Assembly: GCF_038505995.1 (NCBI RefSeq)
Contig: NZ_CP128414.1
Location: 124,001-188,000, forward strand
Source of the DNA: Candidatus Phytoplasma asteris
GTDB lineage: Bacteria > Bacillota_I > Bacilli_A > Acholeplasmatales > Acholeplasmataceae
Direction: 5' to 3'
DNA: 64,000 nucleotides
Shown: in pieces, positions 51,884 to 60,712 of the stretch
How positions within the stretch are numbered: the stretch's first letter is position 1
Layout of the letters: every line of letters begins with the position of its first letter
Program-made: the position numbers and the translations under genes
The notes under the pieces: model-generated
What the model was told of the DNA's origin: nothing
Database searches by the model: none
What the model saw: the letters and a program-made list of their open reading frames with translations, nothing else

Positions 51884-52006
51884 AAATAAGTTTGAAATAA
51901 AAAAAATGTTAAACTAATTTAATTGAATTTGGTTTTTATTAATATTATTAGCTAAATTTAATTTAATTGTCAAAAAAATAATTATGATAAAATTAATATA
52001 ATTAAT

Positions 52007-52028
52007 GCCTTTAATTTGAAGGTTTTTT
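52007..52028 (+). terminator. Terminator-like hairpin
   Basis: CCTTTAATTTGAAGG forms an imperfect stem followed by T7. Confidence 0.45.
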
Positions 52029-52180
52029 TATATTCAAATTTTAATTAAAAAAAAAGAAATAACAATTTAATAAAAAATATTCTTTTAAAGATAAAAAAGA
52101 ATTAGAAATAAAAAATAAATATAGTTTTAGAAAAAAATTGTAAATAATTCTATAATTTTAAATTTTATTTTTATATTATA

Positions 52181-52208
52181 AGACCTTCAAAATTGAAGGT
52201 CTTTTTTT
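52181..52208 (+). terminator. Intrinsic terminator
   Basis: AGACCTTCAAAATTGAAGGTCT is followed by T7. Confidence 0.7.
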
Positions 52209-52236
52209 ATATTCAAATGAACCCTTATGCTTTCAG

Positions 52237-52500
52237 TTTTTAATTGTTTTTTTCCAATAAAAATAACTAACAATAACACAAGAAGAATTATTTTTTAATT
52301 CATTATTATAAGTATAATAATTTAAGTATTGTATTTTATTGTGATTTAGTTCATATTTATATATTTATTTTATTTCTATTCTTTTTCATTATATATTTAA
52401 CACATTTTTTATGATTATTATTTTTTTAGAGTTGATTTAGTGTTATTTTATAATTTGTTTGGAATTATTTTTCATTTATTTTAACTCCTAGTTTTTTTGA
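52237..52500 (-). repeat. 264-bp perfect inverted repeat, right arm
   Basis: This is the reverse complement of 42222-42485. Similarity continues into the 3' end of dnaB with rare differences. Confidence 0.8.
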
Positions 52501-53997
52501 TTAATAATAAGTTTCTATTTTATAAGGCAAAACATAACCGATTTCTTGGAAGGTTTGAGTGGTCATTTCAAAGTGATAAACTAAGGTTTTTTTGGTACCA
52601 CTTCTATTTTTTTTGATACATACTTCGATTATTTTTTGATTTTCATTGTCATTATAGTCTGAATATATTTCTTCTAAGGTTGAATTATATATATTTATGG
52701 GTTTTTCTTTGTCTTTGAATAGTTTGGGTTGGAATTCAGACATCATTAAGACGATATCGGAGTTAGTTTCAATTCCCCCACTTCCTTTTAATGCTGTTAT
52801 TTCTGGTGATTTACCTTGGTAATTGCTGTATGTATCTCTTGAAAATTGAGATAAAATGACAATAACAATGTTTAATTCAATGGCTAATTGTTTGAGTTTA
52901 GTCATAATTTCGTCAATGGCTAGACGGTCATTTTCTAAGTGATTTGTAGTTTTGGTTATTTGAAGGTGGTCAATGACGATAATTTCTACTTGTTTTTCTA
53001 AATGAAGGCGATAAACTAAATCGATTACATAATCAATATTTTTGCTTTTATCATAACTAAATGATAAATTTATGTTGGCGAAAAATTGTTTTGCTATTTT
53101 CATCCTTTCCGTGTATTTGAGAGGTGTGATATTGGTATCTTCAAAATTTTTATCTAAAATAACATCTAGAGGAATTTGAGTTTGGTGGGCTAATAAACGA
53201 TTTAAATTTTCTTCTAAGGTCATTTCATAAGAAAAAACCAACATATGAGGATAGCAAGAATTTTCTTGGTGTTTGGTTTTGGCGATATCTAAAAGAAGAT
53301 TGTAAACAAAAGTTGTTTTTCCTAAACCAGTATAGCCTCCAATAGTTATTATTTGGCCTTTTTTAAATCCATTTGTAGATTGGTTAAGTCCTTTAAAAGT
53401 TTCCGATAAGCGGTAATATTCTTCTTGGATTTTTTGTTTTGCTTGGTTGTCGGTGTCAAAAAATTCAGGATGTAAAGAGACCATTTGGTTTAGATTAAAT
53501 AGTGTTTTATCAGATTTGTGGGGGATTGAAGAGATAAAGTTTCTTAATTTATCAAATATTTCTTGGTAATATAAATTTTTGTGGTATGGGTCTTGGTTTT
53601 CGTATGTGGGGCTGATGATTTTTATTAATTTTTGAAATAGTTTTTCTTGGGTGTAAGTGTGTTTAAGGTTGTCTAACACATGAGTGTTGTTTTGGTTATT
53701 AAAATCATCATTCAAATAATTTAATGATTCCAAAGTGAATTTATCTTTTGGGAAATTAGCTTGTAGATATGTTAGTAATTCTTGGATAATAACGGATTTG
53801 GTAGTAATTTTGTCAAATGGATGAGTTGTTTGTTTTTCTAAAAATAAATATTTTAAAGCTGTAAATATTTTTGTATTTTTGGGGTCAAGTAAATTTTTGG
53901 GATTGATTATTTGGCAATAAAGGTTTAACTTTTCCCATTGGCCTTGGTCGATATAATTTATTAATTGTTTTAACGCTTTTTGTTCACTGGTTAACAT
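52501..53997 (-). CDS. dnaB: PMU-D replicative DNA helicase
   Basis: The 498-aa product has GGYTGLGKTT and VEIIVIDHLQI and is intact. It differs from the PMU-B protein mostly in residues 55-200 and is almost identical toward the C-terminus, next to the perfect inverted repeat. This gradient fits recent recombination or gene conversion from the noncoding end inward. AAAAAAGGAG precedes the start. Confidence 0.9.
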   Translation of the reverse strand: MLTSEQKALKQLINYIDQGQWEKLNLYCQIINPKNLLDPKNTKIFTALKYLFLEKQTTHPFDKITTKSVIIQELLTYLQANFPKDKFTLESLNYLNDDFNNQNNTHVLDNLKHTYTQEKLFQKLIKIISPTYENQDPYHKNLYYQEIFDKLRNFISSIPHKSDKTLFNLNQMVSLHPEFFDTDNQAKQKIQEEYYRLSETFKGLNQSTNGFKKGQIITIGGYTGLGKTTFVYNLLLDIAKTKHQENSCYPHMLVFSYEMTLEENLNRLLAHQTQIPLDVILDKNFEDTNITPLKYTERMKIAKQFFANINLSFSYDKSKNIDYVIDLVYRLHLEKQVEIIVIDHLQITKTTNHLENDRLAIDEIMTKLKQLAIELNIVIVILSQFSRDTYSNYQGKSPEITALKGSGGIETNSDIVLMMSEFQPKLFKDKEKPINIYNSTLEEIYSDYNDNENQKIIEVCIKKNRSGTKKTLVYHFEMTTQTFQEIGYVLPYKIETYY

Positions 53998-54018
53998 TTT
54001 AATATTAACTCCTTTTTT

Positions 54019-54630
54019 TTAATTCTTAATTATATTAATATTAGAAAAGGGGATGAATTTGGTGGTAATTAAGTTTTGTAAGAATTTATCGGCTGAATTG
54101 GAAAATAGATTAATTACCTCGTTTATACCTTGGACTTTTCCTTGATTTATTTTGTTGTTGAGTCTTTGGGTTTCCGTTCCATTATTAGTTAATAGATAGA
54201 ATTCAAAGCGTGTATCTAGTTTTTTTAATTGTTGACCTTCTACCATGGCTTGTTTATAACGGTCTCGGAGGCAGGTTTTGAAATTGAAGGCCATTATTCG
54301 TTTGGTTTTAGTGAATAAAACCAAATCGAATTTAATGTCAGGTATAAAAAATAAATGTGATTGGGGGTATAAATGGGTGATTCCTTTATTGTTTAGATAT
54401 AACAAAATTAAATATTCATTGATTTTACCACGGATTGATTTTTGACTTTGTGAATTGTAGTGGTTGTTTTGGAGATATTCGTTTAGGAGATTGTGGGTTT
54501 GTGTCATATACTCATTAAATGGTTGGTTGAATAATGAGGGTTGGATTATAAGTTTGGTGATGTCAACACATAAAGATTGGTGGTTAAAAACATTGATATT
54601 GTTGAAATGTAAATTATTTAATTGATTCAT
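54019..54630 (-). CDS. PMU-D conserved 203-aa protein
   Basis: This homologue of 11838-12449 keeps GKINEYLILLYLNNKGI, FFIPDIKFDLVLF and MAFNFKTCLRDRY. The N-terminus is more diverged. GAAAGGAAT precedes the start, and dnaB follows 21 bases downstream as in PMU-B. Confidence 0.65.
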   Translation of the reverse strand: MNQLNNLHFNNINVFNHQSLCVDITKLIIQPSLFNQPFNEYMTQTHNLLNEYLQNNHYNSQSQKSIRGKINEYLILLYLNNKGITHLYPQSHLFFIPDIKFDLVLFTKTKRIMAFNFKTCLRDRYKQAMVEGQQLKKLDTRFEFYLLTNNGTETQRLNNKINQGKVQGINEVINLFSNSADKFLQNLITTKFIPFSNINIIKN

Positions 54631-54650
54631 TTGATTATTCCTTTCTAAAT

Positions 54651-54678
54651 AAAAAAAAGACTCTTGGTTAGAGTCTTT
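54651..54678 (-). terminator. Intrinsic terminator (minus strand)
   Basis: AGACTCTAACCAAGAGTCT on the minus strand is followed by T8. Confidence 0.75.
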
Positions 54679-54811
54679 TGGGGTTTTTGAAATTTATTTT
54701 TTTAGTACGCCATCGAATGGTGCCATCTTTTTTAATAGTTTTGATTTTACCGTTGCTATAATGGATATATAGATTACCGTTTTGGTATTTTTTCTTAATT
54801 ATTATTGCCAT
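54668..54811 (-). CDS. 47-aa basic peptide (PMU-D)
   Basis: It encodes MAIIIKKKYQNGNLYIHYS and NGKIKTIKKDGTIRWRTK. The frame is intact and ends two codons earlier than in PMU-A. It starts inside tmk and ends in a terminator stem, as in the other copies. Confidence 0.6.
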   Translation of the reverse strand: MAIIIKKKYQNGNLYIHYSNGKIKTIKKDGTIRWRTKKINFKNPKRL

Positions 54812-55424
54812 TTGATATTTCTCCTATTTTTTTGATTATTTGTTTTGTGTTGGATTTCCAAGTTTTGGGTTCCATTGCATTTAAAATAATTTGGGGACCT
54901 AGTTTTTTGTTTAAAAACTCTTGAAAACCTTTTTCTACTTGATAAAAATATGATAATGGGCTTGTTTCAATAACATCGAGTGTGTGATTAGTTTGATTTG
55001 CTTTGCGGTTTAGCCCTGTTTGTGGGTCGATTTTTAAATAAACTGTTAAATTTGGTTTAATAAATAATTTAGTTAAATTGTTAAAAAAATAATATTTTTT
55101 ATCAATTCGATTAGGATATACGCGATAGGCGAAATTAGAGCCTAACCAACGGTCAACTAAAATGATTTTGTTTGTTTCTAAGTGGGGTTTGATGAGTTCT
55201 TCTTGGGTTTGAATCATATTGGCGAAACTTAAAAAATATCTAGTTAAATTGTGTAATTTGTTATGCGTTAAAAATGTTTCGCGTATGGATTCCCCAATTG
55301 TAGAACTTCCTAATCCGCGAATAACGATTACTTCTTTTCCTTGTTTTTTTAATCCGCGCTTAACGCTTTTTATTAAACCTGTTTTTCCGCTACCGTCTAA
55401 TCCTTCGAATATAATTAATTTCAT
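54795..55424 (-). CDS. tmk: PMU-D thymidylate kinase
   Basis: The 209-aa product has GLDGSGKT (8-15), VDRWLGSNFAYRVYP and TGLNRKANQTNHTLDVIE. It is intact. AAAGGAG precedes the start. The 3' end overlaps the 47-aa peptide gene. Confidence 0.85.
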   Translation of the reverse strand: MKLIIFEGLDGSGKTGLIKSVKRGLKKQGKEVIVIRGLGSSTIGESIRETFLTHNKLHNLTRYFLSFANMIQTQEELIKPHLETNKIILVDRWLGSNFAYRVYPNRIDKKYYFFNNLTKLFIKPNLTVYLKIDPQTGLNRKANQTNHTLDVIETSPLSYFYQVEKGFQEFLNKKLGPQIILNAMEPKTWKSNTKQIIKKIGEISNGNNN

Positions 55425-55456
55425 TGTAATTCTCCTTTTAATCTAATTTTGGGTAT

Positions 55457-55484
55457 AAAAAAAGACCTTCAATTTGAAGGTCTT
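55457..55484 (-). terminator. Intrinsic terminator (minus strand)
   Basis: AGACCTTCAAATTGAAGGTCT on the minus strand is followed by T7. Confidence 0.75.
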
Positions 55485-56112
55485 ATTTGTGATTTAGTTT
55501 GGTTAATTGTTTTAAATAAATTGTTTGTGATAATTCTTTTTTTTGTGTTATGTAGTAATTCTAAATATTTTTTACTGTCTTTAATCATTTTATTAATGAA
55601 GTTATTATCTTGGTAAATGCGAACTACATGATAATTTGTGTCATTAAAATAAATTAAAAAATAAGCGAATTTAACTTGGCTACAGTAGAGTTGACATTGA
55701 ACTTGGGCCCAGTAGTTTTTAGGGACTTCTTTGTTTGCAAAAAAGCCGTTCCAAGATGGGGGTGTGGTGTTGAATTCGTTAACATAAGGGAATTTGATTT
55801 CTAATAAAGTGTTGGTTTTTGAGTTGTATCCATCAAGTGAGGATGGAAACATTTGGACTTTATCGTCGGTAAAGATGGTATCGGGAAATTTTAGATTAGT
55901 GGTTTTTTCAAAGAAACTACACGCTAAGGGTTCGGTTTTGTTTCCATGTTAGGTGTATTTGTTGGTGGTAAAAGCAGTTCTAAATATTTTGTCACGGACT
56001 AATTGGGCGGCTAAGGTTATAAATTTATCATTGCCCGTGATGCTAACTATTTCGGAGGCGTTAATGTATTTTTGGCGATGTTGGTACCATTGTTGAGGTT
56101 CTTTGGTTGAGG
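55483..56112 (-). pseudogene. YqaJ-like exonuclease, multiply broken (PMU-D)
   Basis: On the minus strand WYQHRQKYINASEIVSITG is recognisable, but the proper start is lost and a frame change precedes it. A TAA interrupts the gene after NKYT (near 55949). A T8/A8 run (55537-55544) shifts the 3' end, whose correct frame would end QTIYLKQLTKLNHK. The catalytic ASLDGY became SSLDGY and LEIKCP became LEIKFP. The two tiny membrane genes that normally precede yqaJ are missing here. Confidence 0.8.
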
Positions 56113-56120
56113 TTGGGTAT

Positions 56121-56148
56121 AAAAAAAGACTCTCGTGATGAGAGTCTT
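56121..56148 (-). terminator. Intrinsic terminator (minus strand)
   Basis: AAGACTCTCATCACGAGAGTCTT is read on the minus strand and followed by T residues. The same hairpin follows yqaJ in PMU-A at 10983. Confidence 0.75.
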
Positions 56149-56225
56149 GGGTTGGATTTATTTGTTGGTTTTGGGGGTTGTTAATATTTGTATTAAATAT
56201 ATATTAAATTGTTTTTTAATTGGGA

Positions 56226-56489
56226 TTATTTTAATTTATTTATTATATTTATGGTTTTCGCCATATCTTCTAATGATAAATTTTTATCTTTAACATAATA
56301 ACTAATTTTTATGGGTTTATTTGGATTTATTCTAACATTTTTGGTTTCAATGTTATAAATCGTTTGAAGGGGTTTATTTTTTTCCATTGCCATTACTTGA
56401 TGATTATTGGTGATAAAAAATAATCCTAAAAAAGTAAATAGAACTATTATTAATAAATATAATTGTTTTTTTAATCTAAAAATTAACAT
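56226..56489 (-). CDS. Short SVM-leader secreted protein
   Basis: The 87-aa product has an SVM-type leader (FRLKKQLYLLIIVLFTFLG, then ITNNHQVMAM, residues 4-35) and a mature part of about 52 residues. That part includes NPNKPIKISYYVKDKNLS and LEDMAKTINIINKLK. Size is in the range of small phytoplasma effectors such as TENGU, but the mature sequence is not one I recognise. GAAAAGAGAGAAAA precedes the start. Confidence 0.65.
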   Translation of the reverse strand: MLIFRLKKQLYLLIIVLFTFLGLFFITNNHQVMAMEKNKPLQTIYNIETKNVRINPNKPIKISYYVKDKNLSLEDMAKTINIINKLK

Positions 56490-56509
56490 TTTTCTCTCTT
56501 TTCTGTTTT

Positions 56510-56936
56510 TTATTTATTTTCTTTTGTGTTGTGTTTTTGGGTATATAGGGTGATGTAGCCTTGTTTGGGGTTGAAGTGTAGGTAGTAGGTTTTGCTTTTC
56601 AAAACGCCTTCAGGACTTCTTTCGTTTGAGGTGCAGTTTACTTCATCCATGAAAAAGTCTTTATCTTCTTCGAGTAGGTGTTTGGGGCCTTCGTATTTGA
56701 GTTTTATGTAATGATTTGATGGATCTATACGAACACCATTGCCCCCACCAAATTGTGAATCATTTTGTTTTTCTTTTGTGTAGAAACCATCAAACTCATC
56801 TACTCGCATACCCTCATCGTACCATTTGTCAAATGGGTTTTTTACAAATAGGGCGAGGTCGGCGGGTTCGTGTTCGCGGTGGTGACCGCGTCCTAGGCCG
56901 TAGAGGCCGTAGAAGGTGTAAGTTCTTTTAATCATC
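56510..56936 (-). repeat. 427-bp near-perfect direct repeat, copy 1
   Basis: It matches 60713-61139. I see one difference, near 56676 (GAGTAGG here, GATTAGG in the other copy). Confidence 0.85.
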
Positions 56937-57316
56937 GGAACACCTTCTTGCGCGATATCGGTTAATAGCCAACTTTTATTATTATTTTTTTGTAAATTAT
57001 TTTCATTATATGTGTATTTTGCACCGCTTTTTGTTTGAAACCACTCCTCTTGGGTTTCTATTTTGGTTGAGGGAATTTCGTAGATTTTAGGTTTTGATTT
57101 GATTATATCATATTTATTATCTAAAAATAAAAATACTCCAAATCCAAAAACTGAAACAGACATCATGACATAATAAATAATCAAACCCGTCTTTATATTG
57201 ACTTTTTTAATCCTATTTGTATTTTCTCGTTTTTGAATAAACCAAATCCATAAAGGGATTGACCCAAAAATGATACCCAAAAAAAATACAATAGTTAATA
57301 TCTTAAATAATTCCAT
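56510..57316 (-). CDS. PMU-D small membrane protein with the AAA-type C-terminal domain
   Basis: The 268-aa product has two hydrophobic segments (about 5-26 and 46-66). The YTFYGLYGLGRGHHREHE motif takes the place of FDGLNG, and the C-terminal domain runs to HFNPKQGYITLYTQKHN. The last 142 codons are almost identical to the end of the AAA+ protein at 60713, with one visible base change in about 425. The domain is only distantly related to those of PMU-A to C. An upstream GGAATTTAAG is a plausible weak ribosome binding site. Confidence 0.65.
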   Translation of the reverse strand: MELFKILTIVFFLGIIFGSIPLWIWFIQKRENTNRIKKVNIKTGLIIYYVMMSVSVFGFGVFLFLDNKYDIIKSKPKIYEIPSTKIETQEEWFQTKSGAKYTYNENNLQKNNNKSWLLTDIAQEGVPMIKRTYTFYGLYGLGRGHHREHEPADLALFVKNPFDKWYDEGMRVDEFDGFYTKEKQNDSQFGGGNGVRIDPSNHYIKLKYEGPKHLLEEDKDFFMDEVNCTSNERSPEGVLKSKTYYLHFNPKQGYITLYTQKHNTKENK

Positions 57317-57396
57317 TCTATCTTAAATTTCCTTTTTTTAACTTACTTTTATTTTAACATAAATAGAACAATAATGCAAAAAAATATTCATTATTG

Positions 57397-59700
57397 TTAC
57401 CATCCAAGCCATTGTTTGTATGTGTCCCATTTTGATGCAACAGATGCGGCACCACTAATTAAACCACCTATGCCTCCGCCAATAATCGTACCGACACCAG
57501 GTAAAATGGCAGAGCCCAATGAAGCTCCTATTATGGCTCCTGATTTCGTTGAAATAACTGTGTTTACTACTGCACCTGTTCTTTCTACGCTTTTGTCCCA
57601 TTTGGAGGTTTTGATTTTTAGTTGGTCGGCTTTGGTGGTTAGGGTTGATTTGTCTTCTTCTAATCTAAGGATTTGGTCATCTAATTGCTTTTTCATTGCT
57701 TTGTGAGCAAGTTGTTCGGTTCTCAATTGCTCTTTTAGTTTTTCGATTTCGTGTTGTAGTTCTTTGTTTTCGAATCCTAATGAACCGCTTGCGCCTTCAA
57801 GTCCTGAGATTGCACCTTCTAGTTGTTGGATTTTGATTGCTTGTTGTTTAAAGGTTTTCATGTTGGTTTCAATTTCGGCGGTTAGTTTGATGATTTGTTC
57901 TGCTTGTTCTTGGATGGTTTGTTGTAGTTTTGCTATTTCTTCATCTTTTTGGTTGATTATTTCTTGTAGTTGAATTTCGTTAGCTTCTAAGATGTTGATT
58001 TTGCCTTTTAAGTCTTTAATTTGAGTTTGTTTATTATTTAATTGGTTAACTAATGCTTCGTTTGCATTGCCGTTTTTCACTAATTCATCTTGAATTTCTT
58101 TGATTTCTTTTTCTAGTTGTTCGTTTTCGGTTTTAGATGTGTTTAGTTGTTCTTGGATTTTATTTAAATCGTTAGTGTATTTTTCTTTTAGGTTTTTGTT
58201 TTCTAGTTTCAAAGTATCTATTTCACTTCTAAATCCTTGTTCTTTAATTTTTAGTTGTTGCATTTCGTTTTTTAAGGTTTTGATATGCGTTTCTTTGTTA
58301 TTTAGTTCTTGTTGTAGAGTGTCATCAGGTTTTTGGTTGATAATTAAATCAGTGCATTCTTGTTGATATTTATTTAATTCTTGTTGTTTTTTGGTTAATT
58401 GTTGTTTAATTTCAGATAAATCATTATTTTTTTGTTCTAATAGGGATTTATAATTATTGAGTTTAGTTGGTGGAAGAGTTTCGCTTACGTTATGACTAAA
58501 TTGAAACATCCAATCTGTTGGACTTTTTGTGATATTGTATATTCGGTGTATTTCATTTAGGTCTTTGTCTTTTATGCAGAAAAAATTATAGTAAAAAGAA
58601 AATTTAATATAGTAATACTTGACATTGTTAATTTTTATTTCTAGGCTATTTATTGTTTGTTTATTTTCGTTTTTTTGGGGTTGGTAAGGGTTGAATGGTT
58701 TTAATTCAACTGTAAAAGGCTCGGTAGAATAATATATTTTTTGGTCAATAACTCTTTTGACATTTTTTAAATCTAGGTTTGATGCTATTTCATTAGCTTT
58801 AATTTCACAGTTCTTTTCCCATTCATCAAAAAGTTGTGTTAAATTATTTAATTCTTGTTGTAAAGAAATTTGTTGATTTGAAAGACTAACTAATTCTTGG
58901 TTAATTTTATTGATTTGTGTTTGTTTAGTTAATAATTTTTCTTGTAATTGTTTAGTATTTTCATTGTTTTTTGCAATTTGTTCTTTTAGTTTTTTGGTTT
59001 CTTGTTCAAGTTCAGAAACCATGTTTTTGTAATTTGCAATTTGTTTTTGGATTTCTTCCAAAGTTTTTAAATGTTGTTCTCTTAAGTTTGTGGTTTCTTC
59101 TTGTTTTTGGGTTAATTGTTGTTTTAGTTTATCTTCATTTTGTTTTAATTGTTTGATTTCTTCTTCTTTGAGTGCTAGTTGAGCTTCGAAATTAACCTTT
59201 TCTTGGTTAATATCAGTTTTTAAGGTGTTAATTTCTGAATTTAGTTGTTGTTTTTCTTCATTAGATAAGTTAATTTGACTGATTAATTGTTGTTCTTTGA
59301 TGTGTAGTTGTTCTTCTTTTTGGTTAATTTCTTGCTGTAGTTTTTCTAAATCTTGTTTGTTTGAAAACAATTGATTTTCTAATTGAGTTTTTTGGGTTTG
59401 TAAATTTTGGATTTCGTTATTTTTGTTTTGGGTATTTTCAATTTGATGGTTTAAATTAGTTTGGATATCGTTAATTTCTTGTTTTAATTTGTTTTTGGTT
59501 TCTTCTGTTAATTCTTGATTGTTTGCTAATTCTTTTTCTTTTGATGTGAGTTGATTTTCTAAGTTATCTTTTTGATTTTTGATGTTTAACATTTCTAATT
59601 GTTGAGCTTGTAAATTAGCTTCTAGATAGTTTTTTTCTTGTTCTAATTGTTGAGTTTTTGCTTTTTCTTGTTGGATTAACTCCTCAACTTGTTTTTGCAT
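57397..59700 (-). CDS. PMU-D long coiled-coil protein with a glycine-rich membrane-like end
   Basis: The 767-aa product counts from ATG 59700, but the frame stays open upstream to the A14 run at 59811-59824, so a fusion with the upstream protein is likely. It is mostly heptad coiled coil, interrupted by a globular insert at about 305-405 (VIDQKIYYSTEPFTVELKPF). A glycine-zipper stretch follows near 715-750 (GAIIGASLGSAILPGVGTII, then GGGIGGLISGAASVASKW). That end could insert into a membrane. It is twice the size of the PMU-A homologue and clearly diverged. Confidence 0.65.
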   Translation of the reverse strand: MQKQVEELIQQEKAKTQQLEQEKNYLEANLQAQQLEMLNIKNQKDNLENQLTSKEKELANNQELTEETKNKLKQEINDIQTNLNHQIENTQNKNNEIQNLQTQKTQLENQLFSNKQDLEKLQQEINQKEEQLHIKEQQLISQINLSNEEKQQLNSEINTLKTDINQEKVNFEAQLALKEEEIKQLKQNEDKLKQQLTQKQEETTNLREQHLKTLEEIQKQIANYKNMVSELEQETKKLKEQIAKNNENTKQLQEKLLTKQTQINKINQELVSLSNQQISLQQELNNLTQLFDEWEKNCEIKANEIASNLDLKNVKRVIDQKIYYSTEPFTVELKPFNPYQPQKNENKQTINSLEIKINNVKYYYIKFSFYYNFFCIKDKDLNEIHRIYNITKSPTDWMFQFSHNVSETLPPTKLNNYKSLLEQKNNDLSEIKQQLTKKQQELNKYQQECTDLIINQKPDDTLQQELNNKETHIKTLKNEMQQLKIKEQGFRSEIDTLKLENKNLKEKYTNDLNKIQEQLNTSKTENEQLEKEIKEIQDELVKNGNANEALVNQLNNKQTQIKDLKGKINILEANEIQLQEIINQKDEEIAKLQQTIQEQAEQIIKLTAEIETNMKTFKQQAIKIQQLEGAISGLEGASGSLGFENKELQHEIEKLKEQLRTEQLAHKAMKKQLDDQILRLEEDKSTLTTKADQLKIKTSKWDKSVERTGAVVNTVISTKSGAIIGASLGSAILPGVGTIIGGGIGGLISGAASVASKWDTYKQWLGW

Positions 59701-59789
59701 TTCAGGATTTAATTCATTTCTCTTGTTTTCTATTTTTTGTTTATGAATTGGTTGTTGTGTAGTTAGTTGAGGAGTTTGTTCGTTATTGT

Positions 59790-60692
59790 TTAGTTCAGGA
59801 GGTTTGGCTGTTTTTTTTTTTTTTGAGTTTCTCTTTCTTGGGGTTCATCTTTTGTGGTTTGGTTTGCCTCTTCGTGACGGTGTGTGTGAGTGTTTGGGTT
59901 TTTATTTTTATTTTCTAGTTGTTGAGGTGGATTTGGATTTCGGGTTCCTTCTTGATAAAATTGGTAAAGTTCATAAGCGGTTGATGCTATAGAAACCCAA
60001 AATAAAATTTTACCACCAATTTTACATATTTTACTACCGACATTCGCTATTTTGGAAGTAGCTTTTTTTTGAATTATTTTTTTAGTTCCTTTTCGGATAG
60101 CTTTTTTCGTGCCACCTTTTAACCAATTACCGATTTTACCAATTCCCAAACAAATACCGATTATACTCAGGGTAGTTGCGAGATAATAACCTAATTTATT
60201 TTGGCGTGAAGGTGTTTGATTAGGATTTTGATTATTGCCTGTTGCTTTATTATGGATATACTCGATAAAATCGCGAATTGGTTGAGTAATTTTATCGTAT
60301 AACGATTTGGTTTTGGTAGCGGCATTGATTGTAAAATCGTTTATTTGGGAGAATATTTCAGGAAAGAATTTAAAAAGAACCCAATAAATACCACCTACAA
60401 TTAGTGTGAGTGGTAATAAAATGAGGATTGTAGTTTTTAGTGGTTTGATTATTTTTACAAACCAATTATCTTGCTTTTGTTGGGTTGAAACGATTATTTT
60501 AGTAGGTTGTGCGGTTCTTTGTTGTTTAATTGGTTTTGTAGTTTTTGGGGTTGATTTAGTAATTCTTGTTGAAGTTTTTTTCATTATGGTTGCTTTGGTG
60601 GTTTTTGGGGTTAATTTTCTTTGATTTTTTGTGGTTTTTTTGGTTGTTTGTTGTTTTTTAGTTTTTTTGATTATGATTATTTTTTTTGCCAT
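59790..60692 (-). CDS. PMU-D basic multi-pass membrane protein
   Basis: The 300-aa product has a Lys/Thr-rich N-terminus of about 75 residues and three membrane segments (about 90-112, 170-188, 228-245). The conserved YYLATTLSIIGICLGIGKIG and FWVSIASTAYELYQFYQEG blocks are present. The tail includes NTHTHRHEEAN and ends QKKKKQPNLLN just after an A14 run. Without slippage it stops at 59790. With one extra A it would continue into the coiled-coil protein. GAGAGAAAATAAT precedes the ATG. Confidence 0.7.
   Translation of the reverse strand: MAKKIIIIKKTKKQQTTKKTTKNQRKLTPKTTKATIMKKTSTRITKSTPKTTKPIKQQRTAQPTKIIVSTQQKQDNWFVKIIKPLKTTILILLPLTLIVGGIYWVLFKFFPEIFSQINDFTINAATKTKSLYDKITQPIRDFIEYIHNKATGNNQNPNQTPSRQNKLGYYLATTLSIIGICLGIGKIGNWLKGGTKKAIRKGTKKIIQKKATSKIANVGSKICKIGGKILFWVSIASTAYELYQFYQEGTRNPNPPQQLENKNKNPNTHTHRHEEANQTTKDEPQERETQKKKKQPNLLN
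59811..59824 (-). other. A14 slippage run joining the membrane and coiled-coil frames (D)
   Basis: Fourteen T on the plus strand are A14 on the coding strand. A shift of one base back, or one extra A in the transcript, joins the two frames at KTAKPPELNNNEQ. Confidence 0.55.
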
Positions 60693-60712
60693 ATTATTTT
60701 CTCTCTTTCTAA

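Larger units (their letters stand above)
42486..52236. mobile_element. Unique 9.75-kb cargo between inverted PMU ends
   Basis: It is bounded by the two 264-bp arms. It contains restriction-modification genes at both edges and a 7.6-kb replicon-like insertion between them. Codon use is even richer in A and T than in the PMU genes, and no PMU gene is present except a yqaJ scrap at 44336. Confidence 0.6.
51884..52236. other. AT-rich spacer with terminators
   Basis: No gene is visible. It contains a minus-strand TTGACA-N17-TAATAA promoter-like pair (51945-51973) and two hairpins with T runs (52007-52028, 52181-52208) of the kind found before tmk in the PMUs. Confidence 0.5.
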
